A DNA stretch of 64,000 nucleotides, taken from positions 1-64,000 of the forward strand of contig JAISMG010000037.1 of the NCBI GenBank assembly GCA_031276875.1, read 5' to 3'. Below are positions 1-12,043 of the stretch, in pieces (the first letter of the stretch is position 1; the number at the start of each line of letters is the position of its first letter). The notes under the pieces were generated by a model that saw only the letters and a program-made list of their open reading frames with translations, did no database searches and had not been told where the DNA came from. The DNA comes from Candidatus Peribacteria bacterium. Its GTDB lineage: Bacteria; Patescibacteriota; Gracilibacteria; Absconditabacterales; Absconditicoccaceae. Made by a program: the position numbers and the translations under genes.

Positions 1-246
1 TCCTGTATACACAATTTCCCCTGCTACAGATCACGTTCTCCAAAACAAATGAGCTACCGTTTCTTTCCATTCTGCAAACGTTAATTGATAGTCATCATTT
101 ATACTTTTAAATCACGGCAATGTCGTTGCTGCATATACAAATAATGCACTTAATCCTACTATCGTTACAGTAAAGATTAGTCCACTTACCATGGATCTGA
201 ACGCCCATTGTTTCAGATTTTTAAACCAAGTTTGTCTTTTTTTCAT
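1..246 (-). CDS. Partial exported or membrane-anchored protein (N-terminus only)
   Basis: Only the first 82 codons are inside the window; the gene runs off the left edge. The start MKKRQTWFKN is followed by one hydrophobic segment at about residues 18-40, fitting a signal peptide or signal anchor, then a polar region. Two in-frame UGA codons (in TLPGFK and RTGSVA) read as glycine. The start is supported by a TTTATT hexamer 16 bases upstream of ATG, the leader motif seen throughout this window. No family is recognised. It is probably a cell-surface protein of the same general type as the one at 37344-38426. Confidence 0.6.
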
Positions 247-468
247 TGCAATAAAAAGAGAAAATAAAAAATTCCCACTATTTAAGAAAGGGATATATTG
301 ACAAGTGTATATATTTTTTGTTTTTCTTATCTAATAATAAAATATTTATGCATATAGACATCAATTCTACACATTGCTGATACAGACTGGAGATGCTGTT
401 TCTCTCTGGCATTACTAGATGAAAAAAATAAATACGTTGTGTGTATATTCTTTTTGATATAAAATGCA

Positions 469-510
469 AGCCCTAATTGAAAAAAATGTATTGTACCTTA
501 AATTAGGGCT
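469..510 (-). terminator. Perfect 10-bp stem-loop in the 247-554 intergenic gap
   Basis: AGCCCTAATT at 469-478 and AATTAGGGCT at 501-510 are perfect inverted repeats with a 22-base loop. The hairpin lies just past the stop of the gene at 555-1403, so it may end that transcript, although the following run is TGCATTTTATA rather than a clean U tract. The rest of the 308-bp gap (247-554) holds only AT-rich sequence; short ORFs in it have no coding character. Confidence 0.4.
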
Positions 511-554
511 AATAGATGATAAATATTACTGTTGAAATGCTGAAAGAAGATATA

Positions 555-1403
555 TTAAAAATTTCTAAAAATTTCGTGAAGTTGTTTCTTTTTATTTTCC
601 ATTTCTTGTTTTTCGGAATAAGCTTTGTTCATATCTGCGTAAAAAGTATCAAAAAGAAATCAGAATTTCTCAAGTTTATCCAAAATAATTCTTTCATTAG
701 CATTCTTTTCTAGTTGATAAAGCAGGACTTCATCCACAAAAATATCCAAAGTTTGCAACTGTGTGTGATAAGAACATTGAAGGAGATGCTCGTCTTCTTC
801 TTGGGTTTCATTGTCGGTATCTACTTTTTTAATAAAAAGATCAATATGGTTTTCTTCATCTTCTACCAAATAAACGTGGTATTCAAGCGTAGATTTTATG
901 GTCTTGTTTCAAAGAATACTAAAAGACTGTTGGTCTTCTTGAAGACTAAAAATCATTTTAGTAGTTTTTATCAGATTGAGAAAATTTTCGATAATAGGTA
1001 ATGCTGAAGTGGTATTCTCAACTGTTTCCAAAGGAGAAGTTGATGGCTCATTGATAGAGTCAAGGGATGGTGCATATTGTTCGGATGTTGAAGGGGTTTG
1101 CTCTTCTGGAGAAATTTCTTCATCCATTGATGTTCCAGGGGTTTCAGCCTCTTGTTTCTCCTGTTGGTCGTTTTGTGTGTTTTCTTCTTCAAAGGGATCA
1201 AAATTACTAAAATCCGGTTCAGCTTTTTGTTCTATATCAACTTTTTGCTCTGTATCAGCATCTTCCGTTTGAGGAGCATGCATAGCTTCAAAGGTAGTAG
1301 TATCATCAAAAGGTACTTCTCCACCAAAAAAGGTATTTTTTATTGGTTCGGTGGGAGGAAGAGGTGATTGTCAAGTAATAGGAGGAGTAGTTTGGTCAGT
1401 CAT
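555..1403 (-). CDS. Acidic two-part protein of unknown function
   Basis: A 282-residue protein read through three UGA-Gly codons (near 1374, 909 and 660). Residues 1-135 are rich in Glu, Pro, Thr, Ser and Gln and look disordered. The C-terminal half is a predicted alpha/beta domain with many charged residues, ending in a Lys/Glu-rich helix (EKQEMENKKKQ). There is no signal peptide or membrane segment, so it is probably cytoplasmic. The ATG at 1401-1403 has TTTATT 17 bases upstream. I recognise no family. It stands alone, with the hairpin at 469-510 downstream. Confidence 0.6.
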
Positions 1404-1552
1404 AAGAAAAACAGTAGAAAAATAAAATCTTCTTATTATATTCAGAAAAGGGAAAAAAGCAAATTTTTGATAACAAAATACAGGACGTTGTATCACTACC
1501 CCAAAAATACAAAACCATTTGGAAAAAACACCTTGAAAGCAACATAAAGAAC

Positions 1553-1589
1553 AAAAAAAGCTGACCAAAAATTTTCAAGCCAGCTCTTT
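1553..1589 (-). terminator. Rho-independent terminator built on an AAAAAGCTGA copy
   Basis: Read on the minus strand, an AAAGAGCTGGC arm and a GTCAGCTTTTTTT arm form an 11-bp stem (two G-U pairs) followed by a T run. It sits 20-50 bases past the small ORF at 1606-1770. One arm is a copy of the dispersed AAAAAGCTGA word, the same arrangement seen when uptake sequences are used as terminators. Confidence 0.6.
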
Positions 1590-1605
1590 CTATGATGTAT
1601 CACAA

Positions 1606-1770
1606 TTAGAAGTTCCAAGTACTGATAAGTTCCTGACAAGCAAGCTTGATGACTTCCTTTTTATTCTTCACTGAGCAAGAAGAAATGAGATCATAAACAA
1701 GCGTCTTTTCTGCTGGAGTAACCGTCAAGTAAATGCGAACAATCAGCGGTCGTAATCTACTAACAAGAAT
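1606..1770 (-). CDS. Possible small ribbon-helix-helix regulator without an ATG start
   Basis: An open frame of 54 codons ends in TAA and lies between a strong minus-strand promoter (1796-1824) and a terminator (1553-1589). The translation contains a strand (IVRIYLTVTP), a helix, a short Lys/Asn turn and a second helix (KKEVIKLACQELIS), the order seen in ribbon-helix-helix DNA-binding proteins. No ATG, GTG or in-frame leading TTG precedes the strand, so the start is unknown; it could use ATT or CTG, or the region could be an untranslated RNA. Outside this unit, the 1404-1879 gap shows only promoters and the terminator. Confidence 0.3.
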   Translation of the reverse strand: MLVSRLRPLIVRIYLTVTPAEKTLVYDLISSCSVKNKKEVIKLACQELISTWNF

Positions 1771-1795
1771 CTACAAAAGGACTATTTGTGTGTGA

Positions 1796-1824
1796 ATTGT
1801 AAAAAGTCCTTCAAAATTTGACAA
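1796..1824 (-). promoter_or_regulatory. Sigma70-like promoter, minus strand
   Basis: TTGTCA (1819-1824) and TACAAT (1796-1801), both read on the minus strand, are separated by 17 bp. It drives the small transcript ending at 1553-1589. Its -35 box overlaps the -35 box of the opposing promoter, within the perfect palindrome GACAAATTGTC. Confidence 0.6.
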
Positions 1825-1846
1825 ATTGTCCCCTTATGAGTATACT
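1818..1846 (+). promoter_or_regulatory. Sigma70-like promoter, plus strand, sharing a palindrome
   Basis: TTGACA (1818-1823), 17 bp, TATACT (1841-1846) lie 34 bp upstream of the ATG at 1880. The overlapping -35 boxes of this and the opposing promoter form GACAAATTGTC (1820-1830), an operator-like palindrome that could let one regulator control both directions. Confidence 0.7.
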
Positions 1847-1879
1847 TAAGATGTATTTATTTTATAATCTCTCTACATT

Positions 1880-2242
1880 ATGAAAACATTTAAAGAACAC
1901 TTGAAAGAAAAAAAGGAACTCCTCAAAAAGGGGTCAGTATTTCCTGCATTAAGTTATCTTTCTACAGGATACTTAGTCAGCTTTTTTGTCTCTACGTTTT
2001 TTGGAGCATTTCTAGCTACTGAAGGACTAGGATTACCAGGAATGGCAAGCTATGCAGAAGTTATTTGGAGCTGAGAAAGAGTTGGAGCTTTTGCTGTAGT
2101 AGCATTGGTACTGGCAGGAGCTATCTTCGACCTCATCAGACAAAGAATTAGCAAGAAACAAGGAATAATTACCATTGGAGTTTCTCTAGTTTTCTTCGTC
2201 TTGGTAGGACTTTCTCATTGGACATTTGAAGGGTTGCTGTAA
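1880..2242 (+). CDS. Small membrane protein with three predicted TM segments
   Basis: 120 residues, including one in-frame UGA-Gly at 2072-2074 after VIWS. A basic N-terminus (KEKKELLKK) is followed by a hydrophobic stretch at about residues 26-48 and two more in the second half (AFAVVALVLAGAIF and ITIGVSLVFFVLVG). Its own strong promoter lies at 1818-1846, with TTTATT 18 bases before ATG. No family is recognised. The divergent small regulator-like ORF next to it may control it. Confidence 0.6.
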
Positions 2243-2278
2243 TGAGACAGTAATTGGGTAAGTGTAGCGTTTCTATGC

Positions 2279-4072
2279 CTATTCTCCGATAAATCCTCCA
2301 CTTTGAATTTCTCGCAGTTTTGCGTAAGTTCCATTTTTCAGAAGCAATTCGTTGTGAGAGCCTTTTTCGGTGATTTCTCCGTTTTCTATCACGAAAATCT
2401 TATCCATTTTCATAATGGTGGATAATCTGTGAGCAATGACGATAACGGTTTTGTTTCTCATCAATTCTTCCATTGCTTCTTGAATGAGATGTTCACTTTC
2501 ACTATCCAATGCTGAAGTCGCTTCATCCAAAAACAGCAGAGGTGCATTTTCCAAAATGGCTCTGGCAATGGCTACTCTTTGTCTTTCTCCTCCCGAAAGT
2601 TTAATCCCTCTTTCTCCCACCAACGTATCATATTTATGAGGCAGTTTTTCGATGAAATCATAACATCTCGCCATCTTTGCAGCAGCTATCATTTCTTCTT
2701 CTGTGGCGTTGGGTCTACCATACAGGATATTTTCCTTGATACTTCTATGAAAAAGAATAGGGTCTTGAGGTACCATTCCCAATTGACTTCTCAAACTATC
2801 TTGGCTGACTTCAGCGATATCTTGATTATCAATCAGAATTTGTCCTCCTTGAATATCATAAAATCTAAAAAGCAGTTTTCCAATAGTGGTTTTTCCTCCG
2901 CCACTTGGTCAGACAAGCCCAACTCTTTCTCCAGGTTTAATTTTGAAAGAAAGCTGATGAAAAACGTGATTTTTGTCGTTATACCCAAAATTGACGTTGA
3001 TAAACTGGATTTCTCCCATTCTGACTTTCAGCTTTTTATCACTTTTGTCTACGATACTATGAGGTGTATCAATGATTTCAACGACTTCACCGATTTCCAC
3101 CATACATTTAAAAAAATGTCTGAAGGTATTTCCCATATTTCCTAAATAATCCATAATTCTGAGAATATAGGTTTGCAAAAGAACGATAATTCCCACTGCT
3201 AAAAGTCCTTGTCCTCGTAAATTGATGGCAATGTACATTGTTCCCATTTCCATCGCCAATCCCGTAAATCCTCGGGAAAATCACCACACTCGCACCATTT
3301 TATAATAATATTTTTTTCGTGCTTGTGCATTTGCATTATTCACTTTCCCAAAGTTTTTAGCTTCTCTGGTTAATGAGGCAAAAATCTTGATATTAAAATT
3401 ATTGGTAATATCATCGGACAATACTCCGCCAAGTTCACTATCCAGAGCATTTGCTTTATCTTGGTAAGGTTGCATAATACCATACAGTTTATACTGAATT
3501 CATATAGAGAGTACGATAACAATACACAAACATCCTGCTATCCAGGGATTTTGCTGTCCCACAATAATCAGAATGATAACTACATTCAATACAAAAGGAA
3601 CAATCTCAAAATTGAGCGTATCAGTAAATCTTTCAAAAGACCCGATACATTTTCTGATTTTACTAATCAGCGAACCTGTAAAATTATCAGCAAAAAACTG
3701 AGTAGAATGTCTCTGGAAATAATCAAAAATTTTGTTGTATAAATCTTCTTGCATATCTTGTTCAAAAGGTACCATTACATAATCATTCAGTCTTCTCAAA
3801 AGTACAGAAGATAATTTAATTCGGAAGATATACATCAAAATGGTTATTCCGTGTGCAGCTATTTCAGTATTTGCAACAACATTGGAAAATAAGTTTACCA
3901 AATCTTTATAGTACAGAGCAGGAAGTACCTCAATAACGATAACAATTACTCTTGTAAGCAAATTTGCTATAGTCAATTTTGGGAAAACTTTATACTCTTG
4001 CCAAATATATTGTAAAACCCTTTTGGTGCTTACGTTCATTTTCTTTTCTGCTTGTTCTGATGTTTTTGACAT
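2279..4072 (-). CDS. ABC transporter, fused TM and ATPase half-transporter
   Basis: 597 residues, with three UGA-Gly codons (3500, 3281, 2909). The N-terminal two thirds is a six-helix ABC exporter membrane domain; the C-terminal domain has Walker [11 protein letters not shown]-loop VPQDP, signature LSGGERQR, Walker [10 protein letters not shown] and H-loop IAHRLS. The first glycine of the Walker A motif is encoded by the UGA at 2909, strong evidence for recoding. The layout is that of MsbA/BmrA-like homodimeric exporters of lipids, peptides or drugs; substrate unknown. It lies downstream of rpoC on the same strand, 116 bp away. Confidence 0.9.
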
Positions 4073-4188
4073 TGTGTTGTTTCACTTCTAAAAAACATTT
4101 CTCCTTTAAAGAATACGAAAAACTTTACTTTTTGTGACAAAATTATCTACTATTTTTCTTATCTCTTGATTGATACAGAGGTGATATC

Positions 4189-7100
4189 TTAATATCCGTG
4201 CATATTTCTATAATTTTCTCCAATAGGGAGTAACCTTCCGATAATCACATTTGCTTTCAAATCTGAAAGATTGTCAACCGCACCACGCAGAGAAGCTCCT
4301 ACCATCACACGGATAGTTTCTTGGAATGACGCTGCAGACAGCCACGAATCAGTCTCTTTGGCAATGGTAGTCAGTCCCAGAGCAATTCTTTGTCCTTTGG
4401 CTACTTGTTTATTTTGAGCGACTAATGCTTCATTTTTTTTGATAAAGTCTTCGTATTTGACATACGTTCACGGGATAAAGCTTGAGTCTCCAGAGTCTTC
4501 AATAAAGACTTTTGAGAAGAGCTGTTTTACGACGATTTCCATATGTTTGTCATTCAAATCTTGTCCTTGGTCAGCATACACCTTTTTCGCTTCATTGATG
4601 ATGTATCTTTGAGCCTGAATGTCTCCAACTATCGCTTTATATTCCATAATATTCAATGCTCCGGTAGTGAGAATTTCTCCTTTGAGGACTTTTTCTCCAG
4701 ATTTATTTTTTCTAGGTAAAAGTCCAAAAAGCGGTCTGGTAAATACTTCTTCGACTCCCAAAATCACGGAATCTTTATCAATTTCAAGGACTTTTCCCGC
4801 TTCAGTTACTTTAAGTTTACTACTACCTTTGGCAGCAAAAACCGCTCCTTTGACGAGCATTTGTCCGATTTTGACCACAGATTTATAGCCGTCTTTGATA
4901 ATATAAATTTTTCTTTGCACTTCAGAAGTAATTTTCAACAGTCCATATTTTCCCCCTTCTGGAGTTTCTTCAAATTCAAGTATTCCGTCAAACGGTGCGA
5001 CAATGGCAGGATTTTTGGGAGCACGAACTTCAAAAAGCTGTTTAATTCTATCAATACCTGTCGCCATATCACCTTGTCCAGCTACTCCTCCATCGTGGAA
5101 GGTGTCCAGCGTAAGCTGTGTAGAAGGTTCTCCAATAGATTGTGCAGCAATAATTCCCACAGGAATTCCAATATCTACCAACGTTCTGGAAGATAAATCC
5201 ATTCCATAACATTTTTGACATACTCCACTAGCACAGTGACACGTGAGCGGACTGCGTACTTTGACCAATGGTACAGAGGAATTTTCTATCATCGTCACTT
5301 GACCTTTATCAATCATTTCTCCTGCGTGCATCAAAATCGCTCCTTTTTCATCAATCACATCTTCTGCTAATACTCTTCCATAAATCAAATTGGCAAATTT
5401 TTCTCCTTTGATAGCTGCTTCATCTTTGGAATAAATAATGTATTCTTTCGTTCCACAATCTTCCTCACGCACAATCACTTCTTGGGAAGCATCACAAAGT
5501 TTTCTGGTCAAGTATCCACTTTCAGCAGTACGTAAAGCAGTATCAGCTTTTCCTTTTCTTCCTGAATGGGCTGCAATAAAGTATTCGATAGGGCGAAGTC
5601 CTTCTGCAAAAGAAGATTTGATAGGAAGTTCGATAATTTCTCCTTGCGGATTTACGACCAATCCTTTCATTCCACAAATCTGCGTAAGGTGAGTTTGTGA
5701 ACCTCTTGCTCCAGAATCAATCATCGTGTACAAATCATTTCACGGAGCAATTACTGGTTTGAGTTGAGTTTCCACTTCTTTTTTGGCTTTCGTCCATACG
5801 TCAACGATGAGTCTATGTTTTTCTTCTTCGGAAAAGAAGCCTTTGTAAAACAGTTTGAGGATTTCATCAGATTTTTTATCTCCACTTTTCAAAATTTCTT
5901 CTTTTTCTTTTGGGATTTTCATATCCAAAATATTGATAGACACCGCAGCAATCGTTGAATATTTAAATCCTAAGTCTTTAATAGCATCAGAAAGACGTAC
6001 GGTAGTTGGCATATCATATTCGTCAAATACTCTAGAAATCAGCTTTTTAATCGCTTTATTTCCTACAGTTTCATTGATAAATGCAAATCCTTTTGGCATT
6101 ACCATATTGAAAATTACTCTTCCCACCGTGGTTTCAATCGGTTCATCATTATGGAGGACGAGGATTTTATCTTTAATATGTACTTCTTTATTTTGAAAAG
6201 CTTTATATGCGTCATCCAATGAATGAAATCTGGCTATTATCGGCATTTTAGCTTCCCATTCTTCTATCGTGTTGATTTCTGGGTAAGCAGCATTAAAGAA
6301 ATCCGTAATATAATACACTCCCAATACCATATCTTGAGACAATGAAATAGTTGGCTCCCCTGAAGCAGGTTTCAAGACATTTTTATCAGATGCAATGAGT
6401 TCTTTCGCTTCTTTTTGTGCTTCATCAGAGATAGGCAAATGTACTGCCATCTGGTCTCCATCAAAGTCAGCATTAAATGAACCACACACCAGAGGATGAA
6501 GTCTGATGGTTTTTCCGGGATAGAGTTTGATTTTGAAAGCTTCTATCGAAAGTCTATGGAGTGTCGGAGCACGATTGAGCAAGACGTACTTATCTTTGAT
6601 GACTTCTTCCAAAAATTTCAAAGCAAGGGGGTCTTCATCTTTTATCAGCTTTTCTGCCTGTTTGGGAGTATAGACGATTTTCTTTTCAATGAGTTTTCCG
6701 ATGATGAATGGCGTAAAGATTTTTACTGCAATATAGATAGGGAGTCCGCACTCGTCCAATTTTAAATCTGGTCACACCGTAATTACAGACCTTCCAGAGT
6801 AATCTACACGTTTTCCCAGCAAATTTTTTCTGAAAATTCCTTCTTTTCCAGAAAGCATATCAGACAATGATTTGAAAACTTTTATCCCTGCTCCTGCTTT
6901 TCCTGCCGAGTTTTTTTCTCCAATGAGCAAATTATTTACAGATTCCTGAAGTAGTCTCACTTCGTTTTTTTTCAAAACATCTGGCATTCCCACTTGCACC
7001 ATTTTTTTCAGCCTAATATTTCTCATTAACACTCTTCTATAAAAGAGGTTTACATCTGAAGACGCAAATCTTCCTCCATCCAATTGTACCACGGGTCTCA

Positions 7101-8004
7101 AATCAGGGGGAATTACCGGCAATTTTCTCACTATCATATTTTCTGGTTTTACACCGGAAATATACAGATTGATGAGTAATTTTATCAAATTCACTGCCTT
7201 TTTCTTTTGTTCTTCACTACGAATAGACGGAAATTCTTTTACTCTCCTTTTAATTTCCCTTTCTACGTTAATTTCTTGTAACATTTTCAACACTCCTTCT
7301 GGTCCGGAAGACATTTGTACCAACTCAGTAAAACGATTGAAAAAAGTTCTATAATCTGCCTCCGCAACCGTTATACCTTGCGATAAGGAAGAAATAATAG
7401 AATTGAGTCTCAATACTTCTTTTTCTAAGGTTTCTTTATTTTCTGTATATAATCTTTCAAGTTCTTTCTGCTTTTTAGCTTCTTTTTCTGACGCTCTTTC
7501 TTCGGCTATGAGTTCATCAAGTTCTTTGATTTTCTCTTCATAATCTTTTTGTAATGCAGCTTTCAGTGTAGTTTTGGTAGTATCTTCTACCGGTTTTACT
7601 ACGATATATTTTACAAAACTCAAAATTTTGTCGATTTCATTTGCAGACAATCCGAGTAATTGGTGAATACCTCCAGATGGTGAATTTTTGTACCACGCGT
7701 GGACAACGGGTGCAGCGAGTTCTACATGTCCCATTCTGGTTCTTCTGGTACGAGAAGATGTCACTTCTACACCACATCTTTCGCAGACAATTCCTTTGTA
7801 GCGGACACCTTTATATTTTCCACAGCTACATTCATAATTTTTCACAGGTCAAAAGATAGACTCACAGAAAAGTCCGTTTTGTTTTGGTTTTCCTGTACGG
7901 TAATTTACGGTATCAGGATTTTCTACTGCTCCGTGTGACCATTGTCCAATTTCTTCAACTGAGGCGAGAGTGACCATAAGTCCCTCAAATTTGTTTTTGT
8001 ACAT
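4189..8004 (-). CDS. rpoC: DNA-directed RNA polymerase subunit beta'
   Basis: 1271 residues read through four UGA codons (7849, 6772, 5740, 4468). UGA gives glycine in FCESIFGPVKNYEC and in SVITVGPDLKL, where other beta' subunits have glycine. The N-terminal zinc site (CSCG...CERCG), the catalytic NADFDGDQM loop, the bridge-helix/trigger-loop region (TLDTFHDGG) and the second zinc cluster (CHCASGVCQKC) are all present. The start MYKNKFEGLMV has TTTACT 18 bases upstream. rpoB, almost always directly upstream in bacteria, is not here: the gene 43 bp upstream encodes a small membrane protein. Confidence 0.97.
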
Positions 8005-8047
8005 CAAGCGTATTTATAAGAGAGTAAAAGAGTATTTTAAAGCTGAA

Positions 8048-8512
8048 TTATAAAGCTGTTAGTGATTTTTCATCTCGCGACCGTGTTCATTTCCCTTTAA
8101 CTATGTCTCGTTTCTCAAATAAAACACCAATAGAGGTATGATAAGCTGCAGAACCTCAATCGTTATAATGATTTTCACTATCAACAGGATAAGGTTTCCC
8201 ATTCACAACAAGTTGTTTATTTTCCCAATTATTTGTATCAGAAATCAAGAGTATTTCTTCGTCTTCAGTTTTTCCTGCATATTCAAGCGTTCGTCATATA
8301 GGAAGAGCATTTTTATCTACTATTTTCATATTGATATCTAGCTTGTCTTCTATGATTACTTCATTATATACATTTACTAGTTTCTCAATTGTTGCTGGTT
8401 GCTGATGGGATGTAAATTGGATGACTATTTGCCCGGTATATATCAACCATCCAATGATTACCCAAGGGATGATAAGGAGAAGAGCGAAGAGCCAAATAAG
8501 AACATTCTTCAT
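8048..8512 (-). CDS. Single-pass membrane protein of unknown function
   Basis: 154 residues with three UGA-Gly codons. An N-terminal membrane helix (about residues 4-28, IWLFALLLIIPWVIIGW) is followed by a soluble domain, probably extracellular, with a central Asn/Asp/Tyr-rich part. The ATG at 8510-8512 is preferred over an upstream TTG because TTTATC lies 17 bases before it. It precedes rpoC on the same strand with 43 bp between, so the two may be cotranscribed. No family is recognised. Confidence 0.6.
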
Positions 8513-8684
8513 TGAAGTATGCAACAAGAGATAAAATTCATTTCTTTTTACTGTTTTCTACTCTTTTTTCAAGGGATTTTTGACTTTTTTTGTCTGAAGC
8601 TGAGTATTGAATACTAACCCCTTTAAACAACACCAAAAGTAGCACACTAAACACCTTTTACTATGATGCCTACAATACCTTATG

Positions 8685-11600
8685 TTACCACTCCGTCAAA
8701 TTGATTGTTTCTTTGAGAGTATTTTCATAAGCATCTTTGACGATTACTTCTATCGTATCGGCAGTTGTAGTAAATGTAGCAAGCCTTCCCAAAAAAGAAG
8801 TCAGCTTTGTTCCTCCTGCAAAAATCTCGCCTCCTACCACTGCTGAAAGGTGGTCATTGAAAATGAGTGTTACTGATTTTTCTGCTTCGGACGCGAGAAC
8901 TTTAGATTGTTCACGTACAACATAAGGAGGTTCTTTATCAGTGGATTGGAGTACTACAGAAATAGTAGCTTGGTTCATAAATCCTTTGATATTAATAACT
9001 TGTAGGGTAAGTTTGTGTTCTCACACTGCGAAAGCAGAGAGGTCAAGGATAGTATTCCCCAGTTCTTCAGAGATGTTTTTGGTAATTGGTTTGGTAAAGA
9101 CATTGGTACCGTCTACTTGAGCAGAAATAGTTTTTAGGTCGCTATCGCTTTTGATGGAATACATTAGTTCAGGTTTGGGAGAGATTTTTCGAGTGTCTTG
9201 AGGGGAAAGGATATTGATAGTGATTGCATCGCTCATCGTCGGTTTTCTTTGTTCGCAATATTCCTGAGGAACATTTGATAAAATATTAAGAGAAGAAAGG
9301 CTGACTTTTGCCCCTGAGAACGCAGTAGTAGTACCGGTCATATCGGGAGTTTTGGTAGCAGACGCTTGAAGAAAGGTTTTTATATCCGGTAAATCAGCTT
9401 GAGAAGGGATAAAAGAAGTCAGAGGAGCAAGTACATATCAATGTTTGATTTGGTTTGGTGGAGTCAAGGGGCTGGCTATTCCCAAACATTGTGCATCATA
9501 TTCCACTTCCGTAATAGCTGCATCTCTAGCAGTTGGTGTGGAATTAACATATGCCATTGTGGAAGTTTGTAGTTCCAGAGGAGCATTTTCCGCAGGGAGA
9601 TTTCCGGTAATTTTGGAGATGGTCAGTGTAGCAGTTTCGACATTAGTCATCTCTTTATTGGAAACGTAATTGGTATCCAGTAGTCCTCTAAGAAACTGCT
9701 TGATAGGGTCGGCATGGATGGTTCCTCCAAATGCATTTGCATTCATTGGAGCGGCATTAGCGTTTCCTGCTCGCATTAGGATAAGCTTATCTGGCATATA
9801 GGCTGCCAATCGTCCATCTCTTGGACGGTTTCCTCTTTCGGTTTTTACATTAGAAGTTCCCGTTTTGAGGGCATAGGTAAGTCCTGCTACATTAAATTTA
9901 TTGACCCATCACGGAAGTCTATTATTAGGGTCGGAGAGGACTTTCCAGAGTAAGTATTTAATCCCTTCTGGGATAAGTTCAGCTTTTTCTTTTACTTCTT
10001 TTTTGTAGAGAATAGAACCATCAGAAGAGGTAATTTCCAAGATAGGATTGAGTTCTGCAGGAGTGGAAGTAGTGAGGTGAGCGTAAGCGTCGGCTAATTC
10101 TAACATTGTTACTTCTCCTGCCCCGAGTGCAAGCGGATAACCATAATGGATAGCGTCAGTAATCCCTGAAAGCCCGAGCTGTTGGAGATAAGGTTTCACA
10201 GCATCTTCACCTCCAGCTGCAAGATACATTTTCACAGCAGGAATATTTCTACTATGACCCAGAGCTAAACGGAGAGGAAGTAGCCCTTCAAACTTATCGT
10301 CTGCATTATTTGGTTTGTCTGGTCCCACTTGAAACGGAATATCATAAATCGGTGTATCTATTGTGAGTGGAAGTTTTTGTAGTCCCAGAGCATACACTAA
10401 CGGTTTGATGGAAGAACCAGATTGTCTAGGTTTACGCACCATATCATTTTGTCCTTGAATTTCGTCATTGAAATAATCTGTAGAACCAATATAAGAAAGA
10501 ACATCACCATTATCGGTATCGATATAGAGCATTGCACTATTATTGGCTCCATTGTCTCGCAAGGTTCTTTCATTATGTTTGAAAGCTTCCTCTGCTTTGA
10601 GCTGAATGGCATAATCAAGTGTCGTTTTTACAATCATTCCTCCTTCCAAGACAGCTTTTTCTCCATATATTTCTTGAAGTTTTTCTTTAATTCGGAAGAC
10701 AAAGTGAGGAGCTTTGATAGGAAAGGCACTAGTTTGAAAGCTGATGGTTAATCCATCAATATATGCTTGTTTGAGTTGGGTTTCGTTAATATAGCCATCT
10801 TCAAACATTCTACTTAGGACAACATCTTTTCTTCCATTGGAGTATTTAACGTAATATTCTTTTCCTTCTACGATAATCGTGAATGAACCTAATCCTACTA
10901 AAAATTTAGTAGAAGCATTTGAAGTATTTTTGGTGGAGAAATCCGCTTGCTGAATAGCATCTGCAAATTTGGTAGTGATAGCTTGAGATAAACTCCCTTC
11001 AAACGCATATTTTTTTTCTTGGGCGTCGGTAATGGTGAAGTAGCCAAGCAGATTTTTTCTTCCTTCTTCTTTGAGAGGACTATAGAGGGTTGGACTTTTG
11101 GGAAGGGAAGCGAGAACAGATGATTGCAAGACGGAAAGCTTTGCTGCTGGAATACCAAAATACGCTTTTGCTGCTGCTTCAATCCCAAACGCATTATTTC
11201 CAAATTCAATGTAATTTAGATATAATTCAATGACTTTCTTTTTCATTTCTTTTTTTGTTTCTGCATTGGAAAGTCCGGGTTTTTCAGCTTTAATCTGTTT
11301 TTGAAGTGTAGTATTAAGTCTTTTGGAGAGGACAATTTGACGTAATTTGTACGCTATTCTTTTGGACAGAGAAGCACCTACTCCAGCTTTAAGATTAAAC
11401 ACATTGGTCATCAGCTGCTGAGGAAGGGTGGAAGCTCCTCCTTTTCTCATAATGGCAGCTCTCAAGATACCCCACGGGTCTAGTCCTTCGTGTTCTCGAT
11501 AGCGTTGGTCTTCAATAGCGACGAGAGCATCAACGATATGTTGACTCATTTGGGAATATTCTATGTATTCTCTATTTTGTTCAAAAAGTTTGTAGAGTTC

Positions 11601-11864
11601 AACTCCGTTTCTATCGGTAATAATGGTTGCTTGAGAAAAGACCATATCTTTGACTTCGCTGACATCAGGAAGATTACGAAAAACATTGATTTGCATTCGG
11701 ACAGCAAGTGTGAGCATTCCCAATATACCCAGAGTCAGCACACTGATACCAATTCGTTTTCGGAAATGTCTCTTTTTGCTAGGAGATTTGGAGCCAAAGG
11801 AAAAGGATTTGGAATGAGGGGCAGCAATATTTTTGTACGAAAAGAGAGAGCGTGAAGATTGCAT
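8685..11864 (-). CDS. Class A penicillin-binding protein (bifunctional peptidoglycan synthase)
   Basis: 1059 residues with UGA-Gly at 9909, 9438 and 9021. A basic cytoplasmic N-terminus and one TM helix (about 37-60) precede a GT51 glycosyltransferase domain (VAIEDQRYREHEGLD, GASTLPQQL). The transpeptidase has the active-site SSIK (GSSIKPLVYALG), SRN (GHSRNIPAVK) and KTG (ALKTGTS) motifs. The last 250-300 residues are extra, beta-rich and partly repeated, resembling Ig-like or PASTA-like extensions. It polymerises and cross-links peptidoglycan outside the membrane. TTTATC lies 16 bases upstream of the ATG. Confidence 0.93.
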
Positions 11865-11972
11865 TAACGTCTATGAAGAAGATAAAAAAAGTGTATAATC
11901 AAATCATCTGTTTTCGTATCATAGTTATTGGACACAAAAAGGCAAATGATTTTAATCGAAAGAAATTTTTCT

Positions 11973-12001
11973 TTTGCATATCGTCAGCTTTTTTTTATAC
12001 T
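11973..12001 (+). promoter_or_regulatory. Sigma70-like promoter of the pseudouridine synthase gene
   Basis: TTTGCA (11973-11978), 17 bp, TATACT (11996-12001). The same TTTGCA-17-TATACT pair precedes the gene at 45830. A copy of the dispersed word (TCAGCTTTTT) lies in the spacer. Confidence 0.6.
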
Positions 12002-12043
12002 CTTTGTACTCTTATCAGATGATTTTTATCCTTGAGTACGTCT

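Noticed and set aside
1740..1815. Plus-strand zinc-ribbon-like fragment (CVNCKK) suggesting a transposase remnant
   Set aside because: It spans stops and frame changes, no inverted repeats or further transposase sequence are present, and the region is better explained by the two promoters.
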